Origin: JAKPUX01 sp964436305
GTDB taxonomy: Bacteria; Zhuqueibacterota; Zhuqueibacteria; Residuimicrobiales; Residuimicrobiaceae
Direction: 5' to 3'
NCBI GenBank assembly: GCA_964436305.1
Contig: CAYTCI010000013.1
Location: 1-64,000 of the forward strand
DNA length: 64,000 nucleotides
Made by a program: the position numbers and the translations under genes. Under the pieces are notes generated by a model. The model had not been told where the DNA came from, searched no databases, and saw only the letters and a list, made by a program, of their open reading frames with translations. Of this stretch, positions 44,388 to 52,431 are shown in pieces; position 1 is the stretch's first letter, and every line of letters starts with the position of its first letter.

Positions 44388-45581
44388 ATGCATAAAAACA
44401 GAGTCTTGATACTTGGCCTGGGGGCCAATGGTTTAGGCATTCTGCGCGCCTTGCACAGGATTCGCGATCTGGATCTCCTTGCCGTCAATCTTGGCACCTC
44501 TGAAATCGGCCGTGTCTCCTCTCTGGGCCAGAAAGTGCAGTGGCCCCAGGCAGTCGATGATGCCGATGCCCTCCTGGCCAAGCTGCTGGAATGGTGTGGC
44601 GACGGGATCCCGACGGTGCTCTTCCCGACCCGCGATATCGAGGTGAATTTGCTGGCGGAACTGAGTGACCGCCTCCCCGACCATTTCCTCTTTTACCGCA
44701 ACTCCATCACGGTGGTCAAAGCGCTATCGGATAAAAACCTGGTCCGGGACACGGCCACGCAGGCTGGTCTGGAGATCCCCAAAACTCTTTATTTCGCCGA
44801 TTCGGAGGCCCTCGACAGTTCAGACCTGCGTTTTCCTGTGCTGATCAAACCCCTGCGGCAAAACATGAGTCAGACCCCTTTCAAGAACATGATCGTCAAC
44901 AGCCAGCAAGAGCTGGCGCACACCCTCAGGGAAAATGAGAATCTGCGCGGTCATGTCATCCTGCAGGAGTTCATTCCCGGGGGCGACGATCATGTCTACC
45001 ACTGCAACCTGCTGATTGATGCCAAAGGGCAGACCCTCGGCATGGTCGAGCTGCAAAAGATCCGCCAGTACCTGCCGTTGCGGGGGATGACCTCATATGG
45101 CCGAACCCTGCTGACCTGCGATCTTTTGCCCCTGAGCGAGCGTCTTGCCAGCGCGGCCGGTTATGCCGGGCTGATGAATGTTGAATTCAAAAAGGATGCG
45201 GAAAACGGCCGCTGGGTCTTCATCGAAGTCAACCTGCGGCTGCCTATCTTCAATTCCGTTTTTCCCGCCAGCGGCATCAACCTCGCCGATCTCTACGTCC
45301 GCAGTCTGATCGAAACCGTCAGCGGGCCGGTCTACGCCACCACAACCGCCACCTGGATGCACGACGAAAACGACCTCGCCAATATTCTCACCCGCAAGGT
45401 CGAAACCCGACTTTTCGAGTGGTTCCGGCAGTTCATCCGCACCGACTCCTTTGCTTACTGGTCAGCCCGGGATCCGCTGCCCGGGCTCTATGCCTGGAGC
45501 CGCAATATCCTCATCGGGTTAAAAAAACTGGCCGGCGGTTTGCGTGCCCTGTTGAACCCGGCCAGCACGGACAAGGCGTAA
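44388..45581 (+). CDS. ATP-grasp ligase, candidate amino acid:carrier-protein ligase
   Basis: This 397-residue protein has an N-terminal Rossmann-like domain (NRVLILGLGANGLGILRAL) and an ATP-grasp core. The core has the ATP-binding Lys of FPVLIKPL (about 151), VILQEFIPGGDDHVYH (about 190-205) and the Mg-binding FIEVNLRLP (about 281). Such enzymes join a carboxylate to an amine or thiol through an acyl phosphate. In butirosin synthesis the ATP-grasp BtrJ loads glutamate on the carrier protein BtrI; with a carrier protein and a BtrK-like decarboxylase in the same operon, an equivalent role is inferred. The ATG at 44388 has no strong ribosome site; the frame is open back to 44322. Confidence 0.85.
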   Translation: MHKNRVLILGLGANGLGILRALHRIRDLDLLAVNLGTSEIGRVSSLGQKVQWPQAVDDADALLAKLLEWCGDGIPTVLFPTRDIEVNLLAELSDRLPDHFLFYRNSITVVKALSDKNLVRDTATQAGLEIPKTLYFADSEALDSSDLRFPVLIKPLRQNMSQTPFKNMIVNSQQELAHTLRENENLRGHVILQEFIPGGDDHVYHCNLLIDAKGQTLGMVELQKIRQYLPLRGMTSYGRTLLTCDLLPLSERLASAAGYAGLMNVEFKKDAENGRWVFIEVNLRLPIFNSVFPASGINLADLYVRSLIETVSGPVYATTTATWMHDENDLANILTRKVETRLFEWFRQFIRTDSFAYWSARDPLPGLYAWSRNILIGLKKLAGGLRALLNPASTDKA

Positions 45582-45634
45582 CGCCGGCTGGTGCATCAGG
45601 TCCCACACCGCTCCGCCGGTCGGACTGAGGCCGT

Positions 45635-47047
45635 ATGATCGAATTCGACTCCCTGCAGAAGATGATCCCCTTCGCGCTCCGGCAAGGCCTCAAGCGGCTT
45701 TATGGCCGGGCGCCCTTGCGCTGGCGCTATGGCGCCGCCTTCTTCCGCAGCTGTCAGCAGGCCGAGGCCCGCGAGTGGTGGCCGGAGGGCAGATTCACCG
45801 CATGGCAGGAGGAGCACCTGCAGCGGCTGGCGCATCATGCCTACGCCCAGGTTCCCTACTATCACCAGCTTTTTGACCGGATCGGGCTGGCGCCGCAAGC
45901 GATCACGCACCTCGCCGACCTCAGCCGTATCCCGCCCCTGACCAAGCAGCAGGTGCGGGACCATCTTGACGAGTTGACCGCAACCGGCATGCCCGGAGGG
46001 AAGCGGGTTCTGCTCTCGACGAGCGGGACCTCAGGGCGCCCGGTGCGTTTTTACTCCGAGCGCCGGCATGAAGCGTATCTGGATGGCGACGCCTTCCGCT
46101 GGCGCCACTTCAGCTGGGGCGGCTGTACCCCCGGCGATCTCCGCGCCACCCTGAGCGCCCACCGCCTGCCCCTCCAGCGCAGTGGCGAACGGCGCCTTGT
46201 TCTCTACGACCCGGTCTTTCCCCGGCTGGTGCTCTCCGCCTATGATCTCAGCCATGCAACCATCACCCGCTATGCCGACGCCCTGCAGCGCTATCAGCCC
46301 GCCTTCCTGCACGGCTTTCCCTCCGCACTCGAGGCCATGACCGGTTTTCTGCGTGCTGCAGCGATCAATCCTCCGGTGCCGGTGAAAGCCATTTTCACCC
46401 AGTCCGAAGTGCTCTATCCCTGGCAGCGCGAGCAGATCGAGGAATACTGGGGCTGCAGGATCTTCGATTGGTACGGGCTGGAGGAACGGGTCATCGCCGC
46501 AGCCGAATGCGAAGCCCATGACGGCCTGCATGTCTTCACGGATTACTGCATCGTCGAAGTGGTCGATGGCCAGGGCCACGCCACCAGCGGAGAAGGAGAA
46601 ATCCTCAGCACCCGACTGGACAATTTCGCCATGCCGCTGCTGCGCTATCGCACCGGTGACATGGGACGGCTGATCACCACCCCCTGCGCCTGCGGCCGAA
46701 AGATGCCGCGCTTGCGGTTGAGTGGCGGCCGGGACCGCAATTTTCTTGTGACCCGCAGCGGCGGGCTGGTCTCCGTCACCATCGTGGACATCCCCAAAGC
46801 AACGGCACACATCGAGCAATTCCAGTTCGTCCAGTCGGCACCCGGGGCTGTCACCCTGAAGATTATTAAAAGCCTGGCGTTCAGTGACCGCGACCTCGCT
46901 CTGATCCATCGGGACCTGCGGGAAAAATTCGGCCAGGAGCTCGAGGTCACCATCGAATTTACCGACCGCGTCGAACATACACCGCGGGGTAAACTTCCGC
47001 TGCTGGTGCAGAAACTCGATCTCGAGGGGATCATACCTTCGGCGTGA
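45635..47047 (+). CDS. CapK/PaaK-like adenylate-forming enzyme
   Basis: This 470-residue protein has the adenylation motif STSGTSGRPVRFY (about 129-141), PAFLHGFPSAL, the acid-binding-pocket region IFTQSEVLYPWQREQIEEYWG, WYGLEERVIAAAECE, LRYRTGDMGRL and a catalytic Lys near the C-terminus (TPRGKLPLLVQKL). A CACGRKMPRL motif is typical of the CapK branch found in polysaccharide loci. These enzymes activate aryl or acyl acids. It begins 53 bp after the ATP-grasp gene with GACTGAGG upstream. The substrate is unknown; it could activate an acid for transfer by the acyltransferases encoded next. Confidence 0.87.
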   Translation: MIEFDSLQKMIPFALRQGLKRLYGRAPLRWRYGAAFFRSCQQAEAREWWPEGRFTAWQEEHLQRLAHHAYAQVPYYHQLFDRIGLAPQAITHLADLSRIPPLTKQQVRDHLDELTATGMPGGKRVLLSTSGTSGRPVRFYSERRHEAYLDGDAFRWRHFSWGGCTPGDLRATLSAHRLPLQRSGERRLVLYDPVFPRLVLSAYDLSHATITRYADALQRYQPAFLHGFPSALEAMTGFLRAAAINPPVPVKAIFTQSEVLYPWQREQIEEYWGCRIFDWYGLEERVIAAAECEAHDGLHVFTDYCIVEVVDGQGHATSGEGEILSTRLDNFAMPLLRYRTGDMGRLITTPCACGRKMPRLRLSGGRDRNFLVTRSGGLVSVTIVDIPKATAHIEQFQFVQSAPGAVTLKIIKSLAFSDRDLALIHRDLREKFGQELEVTIEFTDRVEHTPRGKLPLLVQKLDLEGIIPSA

Positions 47048-47135
47048 CGACGACATGGCGCCCCTTGCGCGGAGAGCAGATCGCAACCGGATCCCCCCCC
47101 TCGCACCATACCTTTTCAAGTGAGGAAGCCTGTCC

Positions 47136-48092
47136 ATGCAGAAACAAGAAATAACTGCGCAAGTCATCGATCTGCTGCGTCAGACCGCCCTGAGCGGAAG
47201 CAGCCGCGAGATCGATCCGGAGACACCGCTTGGGTCCCAGGGTCTTGGGCTCGACTCTCTGGCCCTGATCGAATTCACGACCGTGCTGGAACGCCAGTAC
47301 CAAATCCAGATGCCCGACGACCTGTGGGCGGCGGGAGGCCAGCTTACCCTGGCCCGATTCATTGAGATCATCGCCGCCACACACACCTCTGCCACGCCGG
47401 CCGCCGCTGCCAGCCGGCCTGAACCGCCTGTGGAATCGGCGCAAACCAACGCTGCTGCCCCGCTTGGCATCATCGGAGCCTCGATCTATCGCCTCTACAA
47501 CCAGGATCGTTATTATATCCTCGACTTTGATCTTGGCGGACAAACCCTGCCCACCTTCACTGCCGGAGCCGACTTGCAGTTCCGGACGGCTGCCCCCGCG
47601 GACGCCGCTGCCCTCGACTCTTTCTGGAATGCTCTGGATTACCGGACCATCGATGGCGCGAACATGGACCAGGCTCTCTTTCACCGCCGGCTTGCCGCGG
47701 GCGCTCACTGCCTGACCGCATGGCAGGGCGCGGAGATCGTCGCCATGGACTGGATCTTCAAACAGAGCTATGCCTGCCCCTACACCGGGCTACGATTCTC
47801 CTGGCCCGCGGAGAGCTGTTATGGCGGTGAGCTGTGGGAGCGCCCCGGGCTTGGCGGCCGCGGCATCGGGATGGCGTTGCTGGCCTTCTCACTGGCCGAG
47901 GCCCAAAAAATCGGTTATCAACGCCAGGTGACGCTGGTGAACGCTCGCAATACCCGGATGCTGGGGGCTGCAGTGCAGCTGTTCGGCTTCCAGACCCGCG
48001 GCGAGATCCGCACCCTCCGGTTTTTAGGCCATCCCTTTTCAAGGTGGAGAAACGGAGCAAACACCAGCTATGGACACAGTGTCCGGCTCTAG
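47136..48092 (+). CDS. Acyl-carrier-protein domain fused to a GNAT acyltransferase
   Basis: The 318-residue product starts with a carrier domain (about 1-83) whose phosphopantetheine site is Ser41 in GLGLDSLALIEF. An Ala/Pro-rich linker (about 86-108) leads to a C-terminal region whose last 170 residues look like a GNAT fold (FRTAAPADAAALDSFW; GLGGRGIGMALLAFSLAEAQKIGY, the acyl-CoA loop and helix; LVNARNTRMLGAAVQLFGFQ). GNATs normally use acyl-CoA; a carrier domain in cis suggests that the acyl donor is carried on Ser41 itself. GAGGAA precedes the ATG. The fusion is unusual and ties the operon to carrier-bound chemistry. Confidence 0.85.
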   Translation: MQKQEITAQVIDLLRQTALSGSSREIDPETPLGSQGLGLDSLALIEFTTVLERQYQIQMPDDLWAAGGQLTLARFIEIIAATHTSATPAAAASRPEPPVESAQTNAAAPLGIIGASIYRLYNQDRYYILDFDLGGQTLPTFTAGADLQFRTAAPADAAALDSFWNALDYRTIDGANMDQALFHRRLAAGAHCLTAWQGAEIVAMDWIFKQSYACPYTGLRFSWPAESCYGGELWERPGLGGRGIGMALLAFSLAEAQKIGYQRQVTLVNARNTRMLGAAVQLFGFQTRGEIRTLRFLGHPFSRWRNGANTSYGHSVRL

Positions 48093-48143
48093 GCGAGGTT
48101 GCAGTTCACTTTCTATGGCAGCATCCGCTGCGGAGTCTCGTAC

Positions 48144-49400
48144 ATGGCCTTCTCCCCCGCTACCCAGGATCCCGTCGCGCCCGGTCCTGAAACCGAACAG
48201 AGGGCGACATCCCGGCAGCCGCTTCTGGTCACCGCCCTGCGGCGGATACAATGGAGCCTGGTCCGCTGGCGCCATCTTCCAGGCGATCTGGTGGAGTGGC
48301 TGATCTGGTTCTCACAGGTGCTCCAGGTGGACCAGTGGGTGATCAACGGCCGCGAAGCAACAGGTGGAGAGCGCCTCCGCCTCCTCTATGCCGGCAGCTC
48401 CCGTTACCCGGCCAACCGGGCCTACCTGCGTAAAATGATCTTCAATGACGCTTGCCGTGAGCACTATCTCGGCAAGGTATGGTTTTGGCGGCGGGTCCAC
48501 TGGGAAGCGTTCAAAGAGCCGGCCTGCGCCCTGGAAATCAGCGAAACACCGCGCCTGCTGCGCGCCTTGTTCCGTCATGGCCGCTCGTTTTTCATTCCCA
48601 CCTGGATCAATGGCACGGCAGACCTCTCTTCTCCGCAGGTCCTTCCCTATGACCGTTACAGCTTCCGGTGGGAGCGCCGTATGATTCGCAAGAATCAGCT
48701 GAGTTGCCAGATCTCCACCGATCCGGCCCAGCTGCGCTGGTTCTACGAGACGATGTACCTGCCGCACATTTCCAGGGTGCACCAGGACGGAGCCGTTCTT
48801 GCCAGCTATGATTCGCTCCTCCGGGAGTTCGGACACGGCGAATTGCTCTTTGTTTTCCAGCATGGCGAGGCGATAGGGGGGGCTCTGATGCTCTTCGAAC
48901 GCCGGCAGGCCCACATGATCTACATGGGCATCAAGGACGGCGACACCGCGCATGTAGCGGAAGGGGCGGTGGGAGCGATCTATTATTTCGGTATGCTCCA
49001 TGCTCGTGCCAGAGGCTTCACGCGCGTTGCGTTCGGCTGGTCCCGCCCCTTTCTCAAAGACGGTGTCCTGCATTATAAAAAACAGCGCGGCCTGACGCTT
49101 GGGTGGATCTACAAAATGGGATTTTCGGTCCGTGTGCGGCGGGAGGTGGCCGGAGCAAGAGATTTTCTCAGAAATCATCCCTTTATTTTTCTCGACAAGC
49201 GGTCTCTCTACGGCGCTCTCTTCATCGCCGCCGGAGAGGCGCTGACCGAGGAGGCGGTCGGCCAGTACCATGCCGATTATTTCGTGCCCGGCCTGCGAGC
49301 GCTGATTCTGTGTCCCCTCGGTTCGGGTGATCCGCCGCAAGAGATCCCCGGCCCGCAGCGGGAGGTGGTCCAGCTGCGTCGCGCCGAGGATCTGCTGTGA
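48144..49400 (+). CDS. GNAT/FemAB-like acyltransferase
   Basis: This 418-residue protein has a C-terminal GNAT/FemAB-type domain: MRWFYETMYLPHISRVHQ-like segment (LRWFYETMYLPHISRVH), FGHGELLFVFQHGEAIGGALMLFE, MIYMGIKDG, VAEGAVGAIYYFGMLHARARGFTRVAFGWSRP and LHYKKQRGL. FemAB-like proteins transfer amino acids or acyl groups to peptidoglycan or to polysaccharide units and occur in exosortase/exopolysaccharide loci. GCGGAG lies 8 bases before the ATG at 48144; a TTG at 48099 directly after the previous stop is possible. It would transfer the carrier-bound product to its acceptor, by inference. Confidence 0.78.
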   Translation: MAFSPATQDPVAPGPETEQRATSRQPLLVTALRRIQWSLVRWRHLPGDLVEWLIWFSQVLQVDQWVINGREATGGERLRLLYAGSSRYPANRAYLRKMIFNDACREHYLGKVWFWRRVHWEAFKEPACALEISETPRLLRALFRHGRSFFIPTWINGTADLSSPQVLPYDRYSFRWERRMIRKNQLSCQISTDPAQLRWFYETMYLPHISRVHQDGAVLASYDSLLREFGHGELLFVFQHGEAIGGALMLFERRQAHMIYMGIKDGDTAHVAEGAVGAIYYFGMLHARARGFTRVAFGWSRPFLKDGVLHYKKQRGLTLGWIYKMGFSVRVRREVAGARDFLRNHPFIFLDKRSLYGALFIAAGEALTEEAVGQYHADYFVPGLRALILCPLGSGDPPQEIPGPQREVVQLRRAEDLL

Positions 49401-49463
49401 AAACGGCTGTCAGAAAGGCCGGTTGTTCCAGCCAGGCAGCCTGGTAATAAAAACGAGATTGCT

Positions 49464-50894
49464 ATGCCCCTGGTATCCCGCCTGAAAAAAACAGCGTTCC
49501 GTCTCCTGCAAGGAGGCATTGACCGCAGCACACGCAGGGAGGCGCTCCGCCCTGGTTCAGCAGTTGCGACAAGGGCCACTCACGCCGGGCATCTCATCAT
49601 CGGCGGCTGCGACTGTACGGAGCTGGCGGCGCAGTATGGCACGCCCTTGCTGGTCGTCGACCGGCGGCAGCTCGAAGCGAACTACCACGCCTTTGCAGCC
49701 GGTCTCGCCGGCTGCGGCCTGGAGTGCAGCATCCTCTATTCCTACAAGACCAATCCGGTTCCCGGCATCCTGCGGCTTCTCCACGACTGCGGCGCCGGCG
49801 CCGAGGTGATCTCACCCTACGAGCTGTGGCTGGCGCTGCAGCTGGGCGTCCCGCCGCAGCAGATCGTCTACAACGGGCCGGCCAAGTCGAGTGACAGTCT
49901 GCGTCTGGCTATCGAGCGGGGGATCCGGCTGATCAACATCAACTCCCTGCACGAGCTGGCGCTGATCGAGCAGATCGCCGCGGAGGCCGGCCAAACGGTC
50001 CGTGTCGGGGTTCGCATCACGCCGGCCGCCGGCTGGGGCGGCCAGTTCGGGCTGCGCATCGCTTCCGGCGAAGCGCTCGCCGCGTTTAAGGCTATCGCCA
50101 GCAGCCGCTGGCTTGAGGCCGCCGCGATCCATTTTCATCTCGGCACCAATCTCAAGCGGGCAACCTGCCATCAGACCGCCCTGGCCGAGGTTGTGGCACT
50201 GATGGCCCAGCTGGAGCAGCGCTGCGATATCCGGATTGGCGAGCTCGATCTTGGCGGCGGTTTCGGCGTGCCAAGAGTCAGGGCGCTCGGCAGCCGCGAG
50301 ATGCACTGGAATACCACCCTCTACAAGCCCTTTCGCCGTGAGGCCGCCGATTCGATGCCGGAGATCGGGCCGCTCCTGCAGGAGGTCACCGCGGCGGTGA
50401 CGGACCTCTGCCGCAGCCACCGGCTTGATCCCCCGGCCTTGCTTTTCGAACCGGGACGCGCGATCACCAGCAGCGCGGAGATCCTCCTGACCCGGGTTCA
50501 TGACCGCAAGGCCACCGCCAACGGTTTTCCGATCGCCCTGCTCGACGCCGGCGTCAATCTCGCCCGCCCGCTGACCTTCGAATACCACGAGATCGTCGTC
50601 GCCAACAAGGCCACAGCCCTGCCCTCACAGCGCTGCGGCCTGGCCGGCCCCATTTGCACCCCGATGGATTTTTTCCTCAAGAGCGCCGCCCTGCCCCCGC
50701 TCGAGATCGGCGACCTGTTGGCCATTCTTGACGCCGGCGCCTATTTCACCTCATTTGCCAACCAGTTCTCCCTTCCCCGACCCGCCATCATCCTGACCGC
50801 TGAGGGTAACCATCAGATCCTCCGCGACGCGGAGCGCTTCGCCGATCTGATCGCCCGCGACCGTATGCCGGTTGCGGCCCCGCCGCATCCCTGA
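49464..50894 (+). CDS. BtrK/exosortase-type PLP-dependent decarboxylase (fold type III)
   Basis: The 476-residue enzyme has an alanine-racemase-like barrel with PLP Lys95 (YSYKTNPVPG), HFHLGTN, ELDLGGGFGVP, FEPGRAITS and DAGAYFTSFANQFS. In place of the CES motif of diaminopimelate decarboxylase it has GPICTPMDFF. This form is associated with the BtrK-like branch, in which BtrK decarboxylates glutamate while it is bound to a carrier protein. The operon has its own carrier domain and ATP-grasp ligase, so a tethered amino acid is the likely substrate. A free-amino-acid decarboxylase is the alternative. The first 40 residues are a basic extension. Confidence 0.86.
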   Translation: MPLVSRLKKTAFRLLQGGIDRSTRREALRPGSAVATRATHAGHLIIGGCDCTELAAQYGTPLLVVDRRQLEANYHAFAAGLAGCGLECSILYSYKTNPVPGILRLLHDCGAGAEVISPYELWLALQLGVPPQQIVYNGPAKSSDSLRLAIERGIRLININSLHELALIEQIAAEAGQTVRVGVRITPAAGWGGQFGLRIASGEALAAFKAIASSRWLEAAAIHFHLGTNLKRATCHQTALAEVVALMAQLEQRCDIRIGELDLGGGFGVPRVRALGSREMHWNTTLYKPFRREAADSMPEIGPLLQEVTAAVTDLCRSHRLDPPALLFEPGRAITSSAEILLTRVHDRKATANGFPIALLDAGVNLARPLTFEYHEIVVANKATALPSQRCGLAGPICTPMDFFLKSAALPPLEIGDLLAILDAGAYFTSFANQFSLPRPAIILTAEGNHQILRDAERFADLIARDRMPVAAPPHP

Positions 50895-50902
50895 TCCCTG
50901 CG

Positions 50903-50934
50903 GGCCGGCCAGCACAGGAACGCAAGCCGGCCCA
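50903..50934 (+). other. GC-rich hairpin after the carrier-protein operon
   Basis: Arms GGGCCGGC (50903-50910) and GCCGGCCC (50927-50934) enclose a 16-base loop, 9 bp past the stop codon at 50894. No T tract follows, so it may slow RNA decay or act in rho-dependent termination rather than as an intrinsic terminator. Confidence 0.45.
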
Positions 50935-50949
50935 AGCCGCAAATACTTC

Positions 50950-50978
50950 TTGCAATTCGCGACGAAATAGAATACTTT
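50950..50978 (+). promoter_or_regulatory. Predicted sigma-70 promoter of the HAD hydrolase gene
   Basis: TTGCAA (50950-50955), a 17-bp spacer and TACTTT (50973-50978) lie about 77 bp before the start codon at 51056. Confidence 0.5.
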
Positions 50979-51055
50979 TGGCTGTTCCGCTGTTTTATCA
51001 CAATATGGTAATCCCTGGGCCGCCGCCGCGGCCGCACTGGTTTTGAGGAGACTTG

Positions 51056-51772
51056 ATGTACGACGCCATCCTGTTCGATCTGGACGGAACCCTGCTGGGG
51101 TTGGACAACGACCGCTTTGTCAAGGCCTATTTCGGCGCCATGGCGCCCAAACTCGCGCCCTGGTACCCCGGGGGGGAGTTCATGCCCATCATCATGGCCG
51201 CCACAGAGGCGATGATGCACGCCCGCGGCGACCGCGGCCTGCTCTGCGATGTCTTTCGCGAGGCCTACGATCGCCATAGTCCGGTCCCCTTTGCCACCCT
51301 CGAATCGGTTTACAATGACTTTTACCAGCATGAGTTTGAGGCCGTGCGGACCCTCTCCCGGCCGCTGCCGCTGGCGCGTGAGGTCCTCAAACAGGCGGCC
51401 GCCATCACCCCGCGCATCGCTCTGGCGACCATCCCGATCTTTCCACGGATCGCCATCGACGCGCGACTGGTATGGGGCAACCTCGCCGACTTTCCCTTCA
51501 GCCTGATAACCAGCTTTGAGAACATGCACACCAGCAAGCCCAATCCCACCTATTTTCTCGAAATCGCCCATCGCCTCGGGGTGGTCCCGGGCGCCTGCCT
51601 CATGGTCGGCAACGACTATCGCGATGACATGGCCGCGGTGGCGGCGGGGATGGAGACCTATCTGGTCCTGGACGACGCCCTCAATTCCCAGGTGGCGCAT
51701 CAGAACCCGCCGACCTACACCGGCAGCCTGACCGAATTACACGAATTCCTGCGGCAAATCCGCGCCAGTTGA
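51056..51772 (+). CDS. HAD-superfamily hydrolase
   Basis: The 238-residue protein has nucleophile and acid Asp8 and Asp10 in ILFDLDGTLLG, the motif III Lys in HTSKPNPTYFLEIA (about 161) and motif IV VGNDYRDDMAAV (about 184-195). A helical cap lies between motifs I and II. Such soluble enzymes hydrolyse small phosphate esters; the natural substrate cannot be read from sequence. GAGGAG precedes the ATG by five bases. It is followed by a thioredoxin gene in the same direction. Confidence 0.9.
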   Translation: MYDAILFDLDGTLLGLDNDRFVKAYFGAMAPKLAPWYPGGEFMPIIMAATEAMMHARGDRGLLCDVFREAYDRHSPVPFATLESVYNDFYQHEFEAVRTLSRPLPLAREVLKQAAAITPRIALATIPIFPRIAIDARLVWGNLADFPFSLITSFENMHTSKPNPTYFLEIAHRLGVVPGACLMVGNDYRDDMAAVAAGMETYLVLDDALNSQVAHQNPPTYTGSLTELHEFLRQIRAS

Positions 51773-51859
51773 ATCCTTTTTCATCGCACTGCATCCAATA
51801 CCACGGACGGCGCAAGTGCGCTTTTCCGCTTTAGACCCTATACCCGCAAAGGAGCATTC

Positions 51860-52276
51860 ATGGCTACCACCCCTCTTACCATTGAGAATTTTCAGAGCAC
51901 CATCGAGAATAATCCGATCGTCCTGATCGATTTTTGGGCCGGCTGGTGCGGCCCCTGCAAGATGTTCGCTCCGACCTACGAAGCGGTTTCGGCCAAACAT
52001 GAGGATATCGTCTTCGCCAAGGTCGATACCGAGGCGCAGAGTGATCTCGCCTCACTTTTTGGCATTCAGTCCATTCCGACGCTCGCCATCTTCCGCGACG
52101 GCATCCTGCTCTATCGCGAGGCCGGCGCCGTACCCGAGGCCGCGCTCGAGGAGCTCATCGGCCAGGTGCGCCAGCTGGACATGGAGAAGGTGCGCGCCGA
52201 TGTCGCCAAGCAGGAGCAGGAGGCCGTGCACGAGCACGACTGCTCCAGCTGCGCCGGCTGCGGCCACAGCCACTAG
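51860..52276 (+). CDS. Thioredoxin with a C-terminal Cys/His-rich tail
   Basis: The 138-residue protein has a complete thioredoxin fold with active site WCGPC (Cys30, Cys33), KVDTEAQSDLASLFGIQSIPTLAIF with the cis-Pro, and no signal peptide, so it is cytosolic. After the fold a helix (about 104-123) leads to a tail HEHDCSSCAGCGHSH (124-138) with three Cys and four His. Normal thioredoxins stop near residue 108. The tail looks able to bind a metal such as zinc or copper or to act as an extra redox pair. AAAGGAG precedes the ATG, and a strong terminator follows. Confidence 0.92.
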   Translation: MATTPLTIENFQSTIENNPIVLIDFWAGWCGPCKMFAPTYEAVSAKHEDIVFAKVDTEAQSDLASLFGIQSIPTLAIFRDGILLYREAGAVPEAALEELIGQVRQLDMEKVRADVAKQEQEAVHEHDCSSCAGCGHSH

Positions 52277-52294
52277 TCGCCGGTTGCATCACCA

Positions 52295-52321
52295 GGGCGG
52301 GTCTCCCCCGCCCTTTTTTTT
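52295..52321 (+). terminator. Rho-independent terminator of the thioredoxin gene
   Basis: GGGCGGG (52295-52301) and CCCGCCC (52307-52313) form a 7-bp GC stem with a five-base loop, followed by eight T. Confidence 0.92.
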
Positions 52322-52431
52322 ATCCCGCCCTTGCTGGTGTCATAGCATGATTTTTGCTGCATTTTAAGTCCAATCCGTTCCCGGGCCATCCAGGTCTATC
52401 CATCATCTCCAGCAGCGACAGCGAGGCAGCG

